DNA of 64,000 nucleotides from SHVO01 sp041906145 (GCA_041906145.1 JAYRJU010000001.1:62001-126000), one strand, 5' to 3'; positions 40,446-49,269 are shown, numbered from the stretch's first letter. Notes: generated from the letters alone by a model not told the origin. Made by a program: numbers and translations.

Positions 40446-41537
40446 ATGAAACGGACGTTACTGGGCTTGGTCGTGGTCGCGATGTGCGGGGGACCGGCGA
40501 TCGCGCAAGAAAAAGGCGGCCTGGACCAAACAGGCGCTTATGAACCGGTGGTCGGCTGGTTCAAACCGGGCATCGACCGGTGGGACCGCCCCATGGCGTC
40601 CGTCACTGTCGACAAGCCGGACCGCATTTTCATGACCACCGCGCCGGTGCGTTTCACGCGCCCGAACGCGCCGATGCTGACGGCAGACGGCAAACTCATG
40701 GAGGAGAAGTCGCAGGCCTCCACGATCCCGGCGGACAAGCAGGCCCATGACAACATCATCCTCGTGCTCAACGCCGAGGGTAAAGTCATCGAGAATTGGA
40801 AGCAGTGGGACAAAGACATCACCTTTGCCCACAACATCGAGATCAGCCCCTATGATCCGGACCGGTCGGTGTGGGTGATGGACCTTGGCCACCAGATCCT
40901 GAAGTTCACCAACGACGGCAAAAAAATGCTGATGCGCCTTGGTGAGAAGGACAAGCCGGCGTGGGATGCGACCCACTTCAATATGCCCTCCTCCATGGCT
41001 TTCTATCCGGACGGCAGCTTCATCGTCGCCGACGGGTATGTGAACGCCCGCATCGTGAAGTTCGATAAGAACGGCAAGTATGTATCCGAGTTCGGCTCGA
41101 AGGGTTCGGGTCCGGGCCAATTCGATCTGGTGCACTCGGTCGCCATCGACAAACAGGGCCGCATCTACACCGCCGACCGCCGCAATCACCGCATCCAGGT
41201 GTTCGACGCGAACGGAAAATTCATCGAGGAATGGAAGAATGTTGGTAGCCCGACGCGCCTGATCATCACCGAAGATCAGTACCTGTGGATGAGCGACGCG
41301 GACTACAACCGCTTCGCCAAGTTCGACCTGAACGGCAAACTCATCACCTACTTCGGCGTTCTCGGCCGCAACCCAGGCGAGTTCGACAATCTTCACAACT
41401 GGGATGTGGACGCCAGCGGCGCCCTCTTCGTCGCCGACGGCGGCAACAACCGCATTCAGAAACTCGTCGCCAAGAAGAACGCCGACCCGGCCCGCCTGAT
41501 CGGTCAGCAGTTCTTCCTGCCGGCGCTGAAGAAATAG
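40446..41537 (+). CDS. Exported NHL-repeat protein, peptidyl-alpha-hydroxyglycine alpha-amidating lyase (PAL)-like, copy 1
   Basis: 363 aa with a signal peptide (cleavage near IAQ, residue 21). The rest is an NHL-type beta-propeller. By motif order it follows animal PAL, which splits peptidyl-hydroxyglycine into peptide amide and glyoxylate: AHNIEIS (His129), MDLGHQILKF, DATHFNMPSSMAF, VADGYVNARIVKF (Tyr198), GPGQFDLVHSVAI (His230), TADRRNHRIQVF and NLHNWDV (His317). I align the three His with the PAL zinc ligands and Tyr198 with its catalytic Tyr. The catalytic Arg cannot be placed surely. Copy 2 follows after 9 bp. Activity and substrate are unproven. Confidence 0.82.
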   Translation: MKRTLLGLVVVAMCGGPAIAQEKGGLDQTGAYEPVVGWFKPGIDRWDRPMASVTVDKPDRIFMTTAPVRFTRPNAPMLTADGKLMEEKSQASTIPADKQAHDNIILVLNAEGKVIENWKQWDKDITFAHNIEISPYDPDRSVWVMDLGHQILKFTNDGKKMLMRLGEKDKPAWDATHFNMPSSMAFYPDGSFIVADGYVNARIVKFDKNGKYVSEFGSKGSGPGQFDLVHSVAIDKQGRIYTADRRNHRIQVFDANGKFIEEWKNVGSPTRLIITEDQYLWMSDADYNRFAKFDLNGKLITYFGVLGRNPGEFDNLHNWDVDASGALFVADGGNNRIQKLVAKKNADPARLIGQQFFLPALKK

Positions 41538-41546
41538 GGGCCTCAC

Positions 41547-42641
41547 ATGAAGCGGATACTTCTCGCCGGTCTCGCGGCGGCGGCTCTTTTCGCCGGCGCC
41601 GCCATTGCCCAGGAAAAAGGTGGCCTCGATCAGACCGGTCCTTATGACCCGGTGGTCGGCTGGTTCAAGCCCGGTATAGATAAGTGGGATCAGCCCGTCG
41701 CCTCGCTGACGGTCGATAACCCCAACCGCATCTTCATCACAAACTCGGATCAGACCCGCACGCGCCCCAACGCGCCGATGCTGAGCGCCGACGGGAAAGT
41801 GATGCAGGAGCGCTCACAGGCCTCGACCCGGCCGCGTGAACAGCAGCCCCATGAGAACATGATCATGGTGCTGAACGGCGACGGCCAGATGATCGAGAAC
41901 TGGAAACAGTGGGACAAGGAGATCACCTTCGCCCACAATATCGAGATCAGCCCCTACGATCCCGACCGCGCCGTATGGGTGATGGATCTTGGCCATCAGA
42001 TCCTGAAATTCAGCAACGACGGCAAGAAGCTGCTGATGCGCCTCGGCGAGAAGGACAAGCCGGGCTGGGATGCGACGCACTTCAATATGCCGTCGTCCAT
42101 CGCCTTCTACCCGGACGGCACCTTTATCGTCGCGGACGGCTATGTGAACGGCCGTATCGCCAAATTCGATAAGAACGGAAAGTATATCTCCGAATTTGGC
42201 TCCAAGGGCTCGGGCCCCGGCCAGTTCGACCTCGTACACTCCGTCGCCATCGATAAGCAGGGCCGCATCTATGCGTCCGACCGCCGGAACCACCGCATCC
42301 AGGTATTCGATGCCAACGGCAAGTTCATCGAGGAATGGAAGAACGTCGGCAGCCCGACGCGCCTCGCCATCACCGAAGACCAGTACTTGTGGATGAGCGA
42401 TGCGGACTATAACCGCTTCGCGAAGTTCGACCTCAACGGCAAGCTCATCACCTATTGGGGCGTCCTCGGCGCCAACCCCGGCGAGTTCAACAACCTGCAC
42501 AACTGGGATGTGGACGCCAACGGCAACCTGTTCACCGCCGACGGCGGCAACAACCGCATCCAGAAATTCGTGGCGAAGAAGAACGCCGATCCCATGCGCC
42601 TCATGGGACAACAGTACTTCGCGCCGCCACTTAAGAAATAG
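41547..42641 (+). CDS. Exported NHL-repeat PAL-like protein, copy 2
   Basis: 364 aa, a tandem paralogue of the preceding gene and very similar over the whole propeller. Signal peptide MKRILLAGLAAAALFAGAAIAQ. The PAL-like residues are kept: His130, Tyr199, His231 and His318, in the same motifs. Differences concentrate at residues 60-105 (ITNSDQTRTRPN against MTTAPVRFTRPN), near where PAL has its substrate-binding Arg loop, so the two copies may differ in substrate. Many synonymous differences show that the duplication is old and both copies have been maintained. In one operon with the MBL-fold gene 11 bp downstream. Confidence 0.82.
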   Translation: MKRILLAGLAAAALFAGAAIAQEKGGLDQTGPYDPVVGWFKPGIDKWDQPVASLTVDNPNRIFITNSDQTRTRPNAPMLSADGKVMQERSQASTRPREQQPHENMIMVLNGDGQMIENWKQWDKEITFAHNIEISPYDPDRAVWVMDLGHQILKFSNDGKKLLMRLGEKDKPGWDATHFNMPSSIAFYPDGTFIVADGYVNGRIAKFDKNGKYISEFGSKGSGPGQFDLVHSVAIDKQGRIYASDRRNHRIQVFDANGKFIEEWKNVGSPTRLAITEDQYLWMSDADYNRFAKFDLNGKLITYWGVLGANPGEFNNLHNWDVDANGNLFTADGGNNRIQKFVAKKNADPMRLMGQQYFAPPLKK

Positions 42642-42652
42642 GGAGCACAGAG

Positions 42653-43585
42653 ATGAAATTACTTCACGCGCTTATTGCGCTTGGCTTGATGTCGGGCGCC
42701 GCGCAGGCGGCCGAAAACACGAAGGTCAGCAACGCCGCCATCGACGCGCGCGGCCTGACCCTGGCCGATTTCCCGCGCTACAAATCGGTAGCCCCCGACA
42801 TCTACGCCTATGAGGGTTTCCATCCGTCGAAGGTGATGAACACGGTGAGCCTCATCATCGTCACCAAAGACGGCGTGGTGCTGGTCGACGCCATGGGGGA
42901 CGAACAGCAGGGCCAACAGCTCGTCGACAACATCAAGAAAATCACCCAGCAGCCGGTGAAGTACCTGATCGTCGGGTCCGATCACGGCGATCATATGGCC
43001 GGCAACGGCCCGCTCAAAAAGACGTGGCCGGGCATGGTGGTGATTTCGACGCCTGCCTCGCAGAAGGCCATGGAGAAGAACCCTGCGCCGCCGACCGAAC
43101 TGGTGACCGATAAACGCACGCTGAACGTGGGCGGCACGGAGATCCAGATCCTTAATCTCGGCCGCGCCCACACCGGCGGCGATCTTTTGGTTTATCTGCC
43201 GGCGAGCAAGATCATGTTCATGAGCGAGGTGTACCTGCGCGGCGTGTTCCCGGCCATGCGCACCGCTTATCCGAGCGAGTGGGTGGAGACCGTCAAGAAG
43301 GCTCAGGCCATGAACGCGAACCTGTATATCGCCGGTCACGGCTGGCTCGACGACGCCGCGACCATGAAGGCGGACCTCGAGGCCTTCCGCAAGAACCTCG
43401 AGGCCGTGATCGCAGAGGGTAAACGTCTGCACGCCGCCAAGGCGCCCTGCCCCGATCCGCAAAACTGCGAAGCGGCGAAGCAGGCCAAGTGGGGTTCGGC
43501 GGACAGCCTCGCGCTCCGCGACGCGCAGGCCCCCATCGCTCTGGCCAAGATTTACCAAGAGGCTGACGGCAAGCTGCCGAAGTAG
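42653..43585 (+). CDS. Exported metallo-beta-lactamase-fold protein with altered metal site
   Basis: 310 aa. Signal peptide MKLLHALIALGLMSGAAQA. The MBL fold is shown by VSLIIVTKDGVVLVDAMGD, YLIVGSDHGDHMAGN and LGRAHTGGDLLVYLP. The HxHxDH motif reads S109-D-H111-G-D113-H114, so the first His is Ser. The usual metal-bridging Asp (GD) is replaced around SEVY (Ser191-Glu192). His173 and the late His229 (IAGHG) remain. It may bind one zinc or use Glu192. It shares an operon with the two PAL-like genes and is exported like them. A terminator follows. Confidence 0.82.
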   Translation: MKLLHALIALGLMSGAAQAAENTKVSNAAIDARGLTLADFPRYKSVAPDIYAYEGFHPSKVMNTVSLIIVTKDGVVLVDAMGDEQQGQQLVDNIKKITQQPVKYLIVGSDHGDHMAGNGPLKKTWPGMVVISTPASQKAMEKNPAPPTELVTDKRTLNVGGTEIQILNLGRAHTGGDLLVYLPASKIMFMSEVYLRGVFPAMRTAYPSEWVETVKKAQAMNANLYIAGHGWLDDAATMKADLEAFRKNLEAVIAEGKRLHAAKAPCPDPQNCEAAKQAKWGSADSLALRDAQAPIALAKIYQEADGKLPK

Positions 43586-43595
43586 ACGCTGCACC

Positions 43596-43625
43596 AAAAG
43601 CCCGCCAGAAATGGCGGGCTTTTTT
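43596..43625 (+). terminator. Intrinsic terminator of the PAL-like/MBL operon
   Basis: AAAAGCCCGCC (43596-43606), loop AGAAAT, GGCGGGCTTTTTT (43613-43625), ten bases after the stop codon. Confidence 0.9.
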
Positions 43626-43758
43626 GTATGGGGGAACATCGAGCGCGCTCCTCCAAAAGCCGCACCCGGCGCGCTTCTTGCCGTTAGGGTCTTTACCTAC
43701 CCCTTCGCGCGCCTTATGGGTCACTGGCTGTTCGGATAAAACGGGTGGACTGAAAGAC

Positions 43759-44172
43759 ATGGCGATCGCAAAAACCACATGGCGCGGCTTCCTCTGGCGA
43801 TGGATCGCCGCCGTCGTGCTGGTGCTGGGCACTTTCAATCCGACCGACCTTTCGTTCGTGACCTGGCTGACGCATGGCGACGCCGCCATGTCGCTGAAAG
43901 CCTTGGCAACCATTGCCGTCGTCATCTTCTATGCGATCTTCCTGCGCGCCACCTGGTATTCGCTAGGCGTCTTCGGCACCCTCGCCCTCATCGCGCTATT
44001 CGGCACGCTGATCTGGGTGCTGGCCGATTTCGGGCTTCTGGATCTCGCGCGCGGCAGCGCCGTGACCTGGATCGGTCTTCTGGCCATCGCGACCATCCTT
44101 GCCATTGGCTTTTCGTGGTCGAAAACCCGCGCCCGGCTCACCGGCCAGATCGACGTCGATTCCGACGAATAA
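43759..44172 (+). CDS. DUF6524-like small integral membrane protein
   Basis: 137 aa from ATG 43759. Four hydrophobic helices (WRWIAAVVLVLGTF, LKALATIAVVIFYAIFL, LGVFGTLALIALFGTLIWVL, VTWIGLLAIATILAIGF), with the motif FNPTDLSFVTWL after the first helix, fit a family annotated DUF6524 as I recall. The C-terminus is short and acidic. Single-gene unit. Function unknown. Confidence 0.78.
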   Translation: MAIAKTTWRGFLWRWIAAVVLVLGTFNPTDLSFVTWLTHGDAAMSLKALATIAVVIFYAIFLRATWYSLGVFGTLALIALFGTLIWVLADFGLLDLARGSAVTWIGLLAIATILAIGFSWSKTRARLTGQIDVDSDE

Positions 44173-44302
44173 CGCCTGACACTGTCGGCCCGCTTTACAG
44201 CGCGCGCCGGCGCGGAGCCAAAAAGCCCTGAAGATCTTGAAGAGTTAGCGCTGGCACAACCCTTGCAACTCTTATCGGCGAGGCCCCGATTTGGAGTGTG
44301 CA

Positions 44303-44581
44303 ATGTATACCGAGACTTTTTCCTCAGCGTCGCACTGGCTGTTTGCGAACGCCGCGCCGCCCCGGCCCGACACCTCGCGCGAGCCTGTTTCCCGTACCCC
44401 GGCGATGATCGCCAAGATGTGGACCATCGGCGGCCCGCAAGGCATGACCGTGGAGTCCGCGAAACAAGCGCTCGGGATCAAACCCGGACCCGAGGATCTC
44501 GTGGTGTATACACAGTACAAGGCGGGTGGTGGGAGCTATCACGTCCCCCACCTGATCTCCTGCCAACCGTACAGTCACTAG
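44303..44581 (+). CDS. Hypothetical protein
   Basis: 92 aa from ATG 44303 (a TTG at 44291 is also in frame). No signal peptide or membrane segment. Contains WTIGGPQGMTVESAKQALGIKPGPEDLVVYTQYKAGGG and a C-terminal HVPHL. Family not recognised. It is supported only by an open frame of reasonable composition between two confident genes; the opposite strand also has an open frame, which weakens the call. Confidence 0.42.
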   Translation: MYTETFSSASHWLFANAAPPRPDTSREPVSRTPAMIAKMWTIGGPQGMTVESAKQALGIKPGPEDLVVYTQYKAGGGSYHVPHLISCQPYSH

Positions 44582-44636
44582 ACAGCGAACCCGGCGCGCG
44601 GCTCTCGTATTATGGCCCCGCCTTTTCGCCGGCTGC

Positions 44637-46226
44637 CTACTTACGATCCGCGACGTTGAGGGTTTGCCCCGCGAGCGGCGGCGTATGGATAGGCAGCCGG
44701 CGCGCCTGGGTCGCCTGCTCGAAGCTGTAGCCCAACGAGAGCAGCTTCGGTTCGCTGAACAACGGCCCCCAGAATGAGATCGCGATCGGCAGATCGTCGC
44801 TGGTGAAACCTGCCGGCACGATGAGATCGGGAATGCCCGAAAGGTTCGCGATCACCGACGGGCCACCGCCGCCGATAGCGGACGGCGAGTCCGTTGTCGC
44901 GATGAGGCCGGGCGGGCGGCCTGAGGTCGGATACACAATCGCGTCCAATTTGTTCGATTCGAACAGGCCGTTCACCACCATACGAACGCCGGGAAGACCG
45001 TGTTCCTTGACGGCCTTATAGCTCGCGCTGTCGATGCCGGCGGCTTCGGCTTCCTTCTTGAAGACGAACCAGCGGGACGGATTGGGACCGGCGCCGCCGG
45101 TGCCCATGCTCTGATACTTCTTCGCCCGCTCGATGAGTTCACCGATGGACTTCGGGTAACCCGGTCCGGTGTGAGACAGATACTCAGTCACCTGGGTCGC
45201 GAACTCCGGATAGCGCAGCGTCATGTAATATTCCTGCCGTGCGTCGAGCACCCATTTCGGGAATTTGACGTCAACGATCGTCGCGCCCTGGTCGCGCATC
45301 ACATCGAGCGCCGCCTCGATCGACCAGTCGATCTCGGCGTGCTGGCCCATAAAATCGCGGGCGATCCCAATGCGCGCGCCTTTGAAGGCGCCGGTTTTCA
45401 GGAACTTGGTGTAGTCCTTCTCGCCCTTGCCGGTCTTGGTCACGGCGTCGTCCGGATCGACGCCCGCGATGACACCGAGCACGGCGGCGATATCGGAAAC
45501 GTTGCGCGCCATCGGACCCACGGTATCGAAACTAAGGGTCAATGGAATAACCCCGCCGCGGCTGACGAGACCCATGGAGGTCTTCAGGCCGACGATACCG
45601 TTCGCAGCCGACGGACCGCGGATGGAACCGCCGGTATCGGTGCCGAAGCCAAGCTGCGCGTAGGCCGCAGCGATAGAGACCCCCGTACCGCCCGACGAAC
45701 CGGCCGGGGTGCGCGTCAGATCGTGCGGGTTCAGGGACTGCCCGCCGAGGGAGCTGTTGGCGCCCCCCGTCGCAAATTCGGAGAGATTTACTTTCGCGAG
45801 GATGATCGCGCCCGCGTCGCGCAGCTTCTTCACGGCGAAACCATCCTTGGGCGGGATCCAGCCTTCCAGCAGAACCGAGCCGCCCGTGGTCGGCATGTCA
45901 TTGGTGTCGAAGTTATCCTTCAGCACGATGGGGATGCCGTGCAGCGGCGAGCGTTTTCCCTTTGCCTTGCGCTCGGCGTCGAGCGCCCGCGCCGTCTCCA
46001 GCGCTTTCGGATTGAGTGTGATCACCGCATGCAGCTTTGGGCCCTGTTTGTCGTAGGCCTCGATGCGCGCCAGGTACATCTGCACCAGTTGCTCGGACGT
46101 TAGCGTCCCGGCATCGAAGGCCTGATTGACCTCACGGATCGTCGCTTTGTCGATATCGATGCTGGCGGCGTACGCAGGCATCGCCAGTGTCAGCGCGATG
46201 AAAGCGATCATTCCCAACTTTTTCAT
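44637..46226 (-). CDS. Exported amidase-signature family enzyme, copy 1
   Basis: 529 aa from ATG 46226. Signal peptide MKKLGMIAFIALTLAMPAYA. The Ser-cisSer-Lys amidase triad is intact: Lys103 (IPIVLKDNFDT), the GSSGG loop at 176-180, and the nucleophile Ser201 in GTDTGGSIRGP. The family includes bacterial peptide amidases, which are exported and hydrolyse C-terminal peptide amides, and many amide hydrolases of other specificity. The gene is followed upstream (same strand, 28 bp) by a related amidase. Neighbourhood with PAL-like genes is suggestive but not proof of a shared substrate. Confidence 0.9.
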   Translation of the reverse strand: MKKLGMIAFIALTLAMPAYAASIDIDKATIREVNQAFDAGTLTSEQLVQMYLARIEAYDKQGPKLHAVITLNPKALETARALDAERKAKGKRSPLHGIPIVLKDNFDTNDMPTTGGSVLLEGWIPPKDGFAVKKLRDAGAIILAKVNLSEFATGGANSSLGGQSLNPHDLTRTPAGSSGGTGVSIAAAYAQLGFGTDTGGSIRGPSAANGIVGLKTSMGLVSRGGVIPLTLSFDTVGPMARNVSDIAAVLGVIAGVDPDDAVTKTGKGEKDYTKFLKTGAFKGARIGIARDFMGQHAEIDWSIEAALDVMRDQGATIVDVKFPKWVLDARQEYYMTLRYPEFATQVTEYLSHTGPGYPKSIGELIERAKKYQSMGTGGAGPNPSRWFVFKKEAEAAGIDSASYKAVKEHGLPGVRMVVNGLFESNKLDAIVYPTSGRPPGLIATTDSPSAIGGGGPSVIANLSGIPDLIVPAGFTSDDLPIAISFWGPLFSEPKLLSLGYSFEQATQARRLPIHTPPLAGQTLNVADRK

Positions 46227-46254
46227 GTGGCGGTCCCCAATGGCAGAATGCGGT

Positions 46255-47817
46255 TTACGGTGCGAGCGGCGGCGTGGTGTCCGGCGCGCGGCGATGTTTG
46301 GTGGCCTGTTCGTAGCCATAAGCGAGTTTGATGAGCCGCGCTTCATCCCAGGCACGGCCGAAGAAGGTAACGCCCGCCGGGAGACGGCTATCGCGTGTGT
46401 AGCCCATCGGCACTGTGATGGCCGGAAAGCCGGATATCGGCGAGAAAACTTGGCTGTTGTCGCCGTCCGGCGTGTTGAGATCCCCAATGAGGCGCGGCGG
46501 GAAGCTCCAGGTTGGGTAGACGAAAGCGTCGAGTTTCATCTCGTCCATCGCCTTGGTGACGGCCGCGCCAAAGGCGCGGCGATAGCTCATCTCGTGCTCG
46601 CAAGCGTCGCTCTCGGGGCCCTGCGGTTCTGACTTCTGCGCAGCGAGGATCCGCACTTCGATGGAGGGGTGGAATTTCTCGCTCGCGATCACCTCAGCAA
46701 GCGAATGCAGCGGGATGCGGTTGCCATGCGACGTGAACCAGGCGTTTACATCGTATTTGAAACCCATGCAGGTGCCGGCATCGGGGTTACGCTTGATCGC
46801 GTCAAGGCCCACCTCCGCCGGATCGACGATGACCGCGCCCGCGCGTCTCATCGCTTCGACCGCCGCCGCAAATACCTGCGCGACGTCTTTGTCCACACCG
46901 CCTGTTTCGTAGGCCTGGTGCAGGATACCGATCCGCGTCCCCTTGAGACCGCCCGGGACCAGGGACGCGCGGTAATCCGGGAGTTTACCCCCGCGCGCCG
47001 CGGCGGTCGCGGGATCGGCGGGATCCTCGCCGGCGATCACCTGTAACACGATGGTCGAGTCGCCGAGCGTGCGTGTCATGGGCCCGGCGATATCGGCGAG
47101 AAGATTCAGCGGAATCACACCTGCGCGGCTGGTCAGCCCCATGGTGGAACGGATGCCGGCGAGGGCTTGATGGCCGGACGGACCACGAATGGAGTTGCCG
47201 GTGTCCGAACCAAGCCCGATCAGCCCGAAATTCGCCGCGATCGCCGCCGCGGTCCCGCCGCTGGAACCGGCCGTTGACCGATCGAGCGCATAGGGATTGC
47301 GCGTGTAGCCCGGCATCAGCGAATTCACCGTCTCGACGTTGCTGAAGGCCCATTCGGCCATGTTCGACTTGGCGATGACAATGGCGCCCGCCGCCTTGAT
47401 GCGCGCGACCTGAAAGGCGTCCTTGTCGGAGGCGAAGCCCCGCAACGCCAATGACCCTCCGGCGCTCTGCAAGCCGACCGTCTCGAAATTATCCTTCACG
47501 ATCGCCGGCACGCAGTGGAGCGGTCCCATCAGCCCCTTTTGCTTGAAGCGCGCATCCATGGCGTCGGCTTCGATCATCGCATTCGGATTGGTCAACGTGA
47601 TCGCGTTCAGCGCCGGGCCTTTCTTGTCGTAAGCCTCGATGCGCGCGAGATAGGCGCTGACCATCTGGCGGCAGGTGAGCCGTCCGGCCTGCATGGCCGC
47701 ATGGACATCGGCGATGGTCGCTTCCTCGAGACGGAAAGATCCTGGTTCAGCGGCACTTAAAGGCCCCGCCCCCAGTGTGAGAACGGCCGCCAGCGCTGTG
47801 AGAAATCTCATCCGCAT
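46255..47817 (-). CDS. Exported amidase-signature family enzyme, copy 2
   Basis: 520 aa from ATG 47817 (ATG 47811 possible). Signal peptide MRMRFLTALAAVLTLGAGPLSA. Triad residues: Lys108 (AIVKDNFETV), GSSGG at 184-188, Ser209 in GSDTGNSIRGP. The usual Gly before the nucleophile is Asn here. It shares the overall plan of copy 1 (LARIEAYDKKGPALNAI) but is clearly divergent, so the pair is an old duplication. First gene of a two-gene minus-strand unit; the substrate is unknown. Confidence 0.9.
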   Translation of the reverse strand: MRMRFLTALAAVLTLGAGPLSAAEPGSFRLEEATIADVHAAMQAGRLTCRQMVSAYLARIEAYDKKGPALNAITLTNPNAMIEADAMDARFKQKGLMGPLHCVPAIVKDNFETVGLQSAGGSLALRGFASDKDAFQVARIKAAGAIVIAKSNMAEWAFSNVETVNSLMPGYTRNPYALDRSTAGSSGGTAAAIAANFGLIGLGSDTGNSIRGPSGHQALAGIRSTMGLTSRAGVIPLNLLADIAGPMTRTLGDSTIVLQVIAGEDPADPATAAARGGKLPDYRASLVPGGLKGTRIGILHQAYETGGVDKDVAQVFAAAVEAMRRAGAVIVDPAEVGLDAIKRNPDAGTCMGFKYDVNAWFTSHGNRIPLHSLAEVIASEKFHPSIEVRILAAQKSEPQGPESDACEHEMSYRRAFGAAVTKAMDEMKLDAFVYPTWSFPPRLIGDLNTPDGDNSQVFSPISGFPAITVPMGYTRDSRLPAGVTFFGRAWDEARLIKLAYGYEQATKHRRAPDTTPPLAP

Positions 47818-47980
47818 CCCCCGAGTACCTGCCGCCATCTGAGCACAGGCGGGGCGCGGGCGGAAAGGCCCCACCCCTGACCAGCTATGTTTGGTTTTAG
47901 GCGGGGCTATGCGGGGGAGCGGCTTGCGAAGCGGCGGCCGGACAAAGAGAATGCCGCCTGCAGCCGGTGGGAGGGGTTCC

Positions 47981-48400
47981 GTGAACAGTCCGATTTTAGC
48001 GCCTGTTATTGCCCTGGTTCTGTGGTCGTTCGTGATGTGGGCGTGGCTCTACGCCACGCGCATCCCGGCGATCCTCAAGAATAAGATCCCGATGAGCCCG
48101 ACCATGACCAAGTCGGAGCTGAACGCGCAGCTTCCCGCCTCCGTGCGCTGGAAGGCGGACAACTACAATCATCTGATGGAACAGCCGACGCTGTTCTACG
48201 CCGTCGCGCTGACCCTTGCGCTCGCCGGCGCCGGTGACGGCATCAACCTTCATCTCGCCTGGACTTATGTGGCGATCCGCGTGGTGCACAGCCTCGTGCA
48301 GTCCACCACCAACGTCATCAAAGTGCGCTTCTTCATCTTCATGGCGGGGTCGCTGGTGCTGCTCGCGCTCGCCATGCGCACGGCGCTTGTGGTGTTCTAG
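47981..48400 (+). CDS. MAPEG-family membrane protein
   Basis: 139 aa from GTG 47981, with GGGAGGGG about five bases upstream. Four hydrophobic segments, and the MAPEG-type motif RWKADNYNHLMEQPTLFYAVALTLAL followed by WTYVAIRVVHSLVQSTTNVIKVRF. Family members are trimeric glutathione/eicosanoid-type membrane proteins; in bacteria their roles are mostly unknown. The stop overlaps the convergent ArsR gene by four bases. Confidence 0.85.
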   Translation: MNSPILAPVIALVLWSFVMWAWLYATRIPAILKNKIPMSPTMTKSELNAQLPASVRWKADNYNHLMEQPTLFYAVALTLALAGAGDGINLHLAWTYVAIRVVHSLVQSTTNVIKVRFFIFMAGSLVLLALAMRTALVVF

Positions 48401-48738
48401 TCCTCGACGAAGGCCTTGAGGCGCGCGAGCGCATCGTCCCACTGGCGCGACACATGCTCAAGATAGGCGCGCGCGTCGTCGATGGCTTTGGGTTCCAGCG
48501 CGAATTGGCTTTCGCGGCCCACCTTCGAGGCGCGCACCACGCCGACGTCCTCCAGCACCTTGAGATGCTTGGTGACCGCTTGGCGGGTGAGCTTCGTGCC
48601 CTCGGTGAGCGCGGTGATGGAGTGCGGCGCGCCGCCGGCCAGGCGGGCCAGAACGGAAAGCCGCGTCTCGTCGCCCAGCGCCGCGAAGATCGACGCATAG
48701 ACCTTAATTCCGGAAGAGCTAAGCCTTCTGTTCGACAT
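48397..48738 (-). CDS. ArsR-family transcriptional regulator
   Basis: 113 aa winged helix: FAALGDETRLSVLARLAGGAPHSITALTEGTKLTRQAVTKHLKVLEDVGVVRASKVGRESQFALEPKAID. There are no metal-binding Cys; this is the subtype paired with SRPBCC (AHSA1) proteins. Its start overlaps the 3' end of the SRPBCC gene by 20 bp, so the two are co-transcribed. Probably autoregulatory. Confidence 0.9.
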   Translation of the reverse strand: MSNRRLSSSGIKVYASIFAALGDETRLSVLARLAGGAPHSITALTEGTKLTRQAVTKHLKVLEDVGVVRASKVGRESQFALEPKAIDDARAYLEHVSRQWDDALARLKAFVED

Positions 48739-49192
48739 AGCGCTTGATATTCTCCAACTGAGCGGCCCAGCCCCCCGAATTCATCCGGAAGGCTTCGTCG
48801 CGGCGATAGGCCGGGACCTTATCGAAGCCGGACTCGACGACCTTAAGCCGTGTACCCGTTTTCGTCGCCTCCAAGGTGAACTCGACCAAGGTCGGTTCTT
48901 CCACAGAATAATCTTTGTCGGCGTCCTTCGCGTAAGGATGCCACGTGTAGGAGAAATGGTGCTCCGGCTCTATCCTCCGCACGGTCGAATTCCATTTAAT
49001 GTGCTCGAAACCCGGCACCAGGATATTGCCCGTCGAACGCTTCCCGGCCACGAACGGCCCGTCGATGCGCACGCGGAACCATGCGCCGAACTGCTCATGA
49101 TCCGTCAGCGCCCGCCACACGCGGGACACGGGCGCGTCGATTTCAATAACCTTGGTGATGGCGTCGCTGGTGATCGTCGTTGTCGTATTCAT
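48719..49192 (-). CDS. SRPBCC/AHSA1-domain protein
   Basis: 157 aa from ATG 49192, with AGGAAG six bases upstream. START-like hydrophobic-pocket fold: ITKVIEIDAPVSRVWRALTDHEQFGAWFRV, then EHHFSYTWHPYA, TLVEFTLEATKTGTRLKVVESGF and a C-terminal helix GWAAQLENIKRYVEQ. Such proteins next to ArsR regulators probably bind a small hydrophobic ligand. First gene of the two-gene unit. Confidence 0.9.
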   Translation of the reverse strand: MNTTTTITSDAITKVIEIDAPVSRVWRALTDHEQFGAWFRVRIDGPFVAGKRSTGNILVPGFEHIKWNSTVRRIEPEHHFSYTWHPYAKDADKDYSVEEPTLVEFTLEATKTGTRLKVVESGFDKVPAYRRDEAFRMNSGGWAAQLENIKRYVEQKA

Positions 49193-49240
49193 ATGCAACT
49201 TCCTGGTTGCTGAATGATATAGGTCACGTCGAAACCATAC

Positions 49241-49256
49241 GCAACCATTTTGTTGC
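49241..49256. promoter_or_regulatory. Inverted repeat upstream of the SRPBCC/ArsR operon (candidate operator)
   Basis: GCAAC (49241-49245) and GTTGC (49252-49256) separated by CATTTT, about 50 bp before the SRPBCC start; a further GTTGC lies at 49206-49210. It is suitably placed for ArsR autoregulation; inferred from position only. Confidence 0.4.
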
Positions 49257-49269
49257 TTATTTGTCCTTT

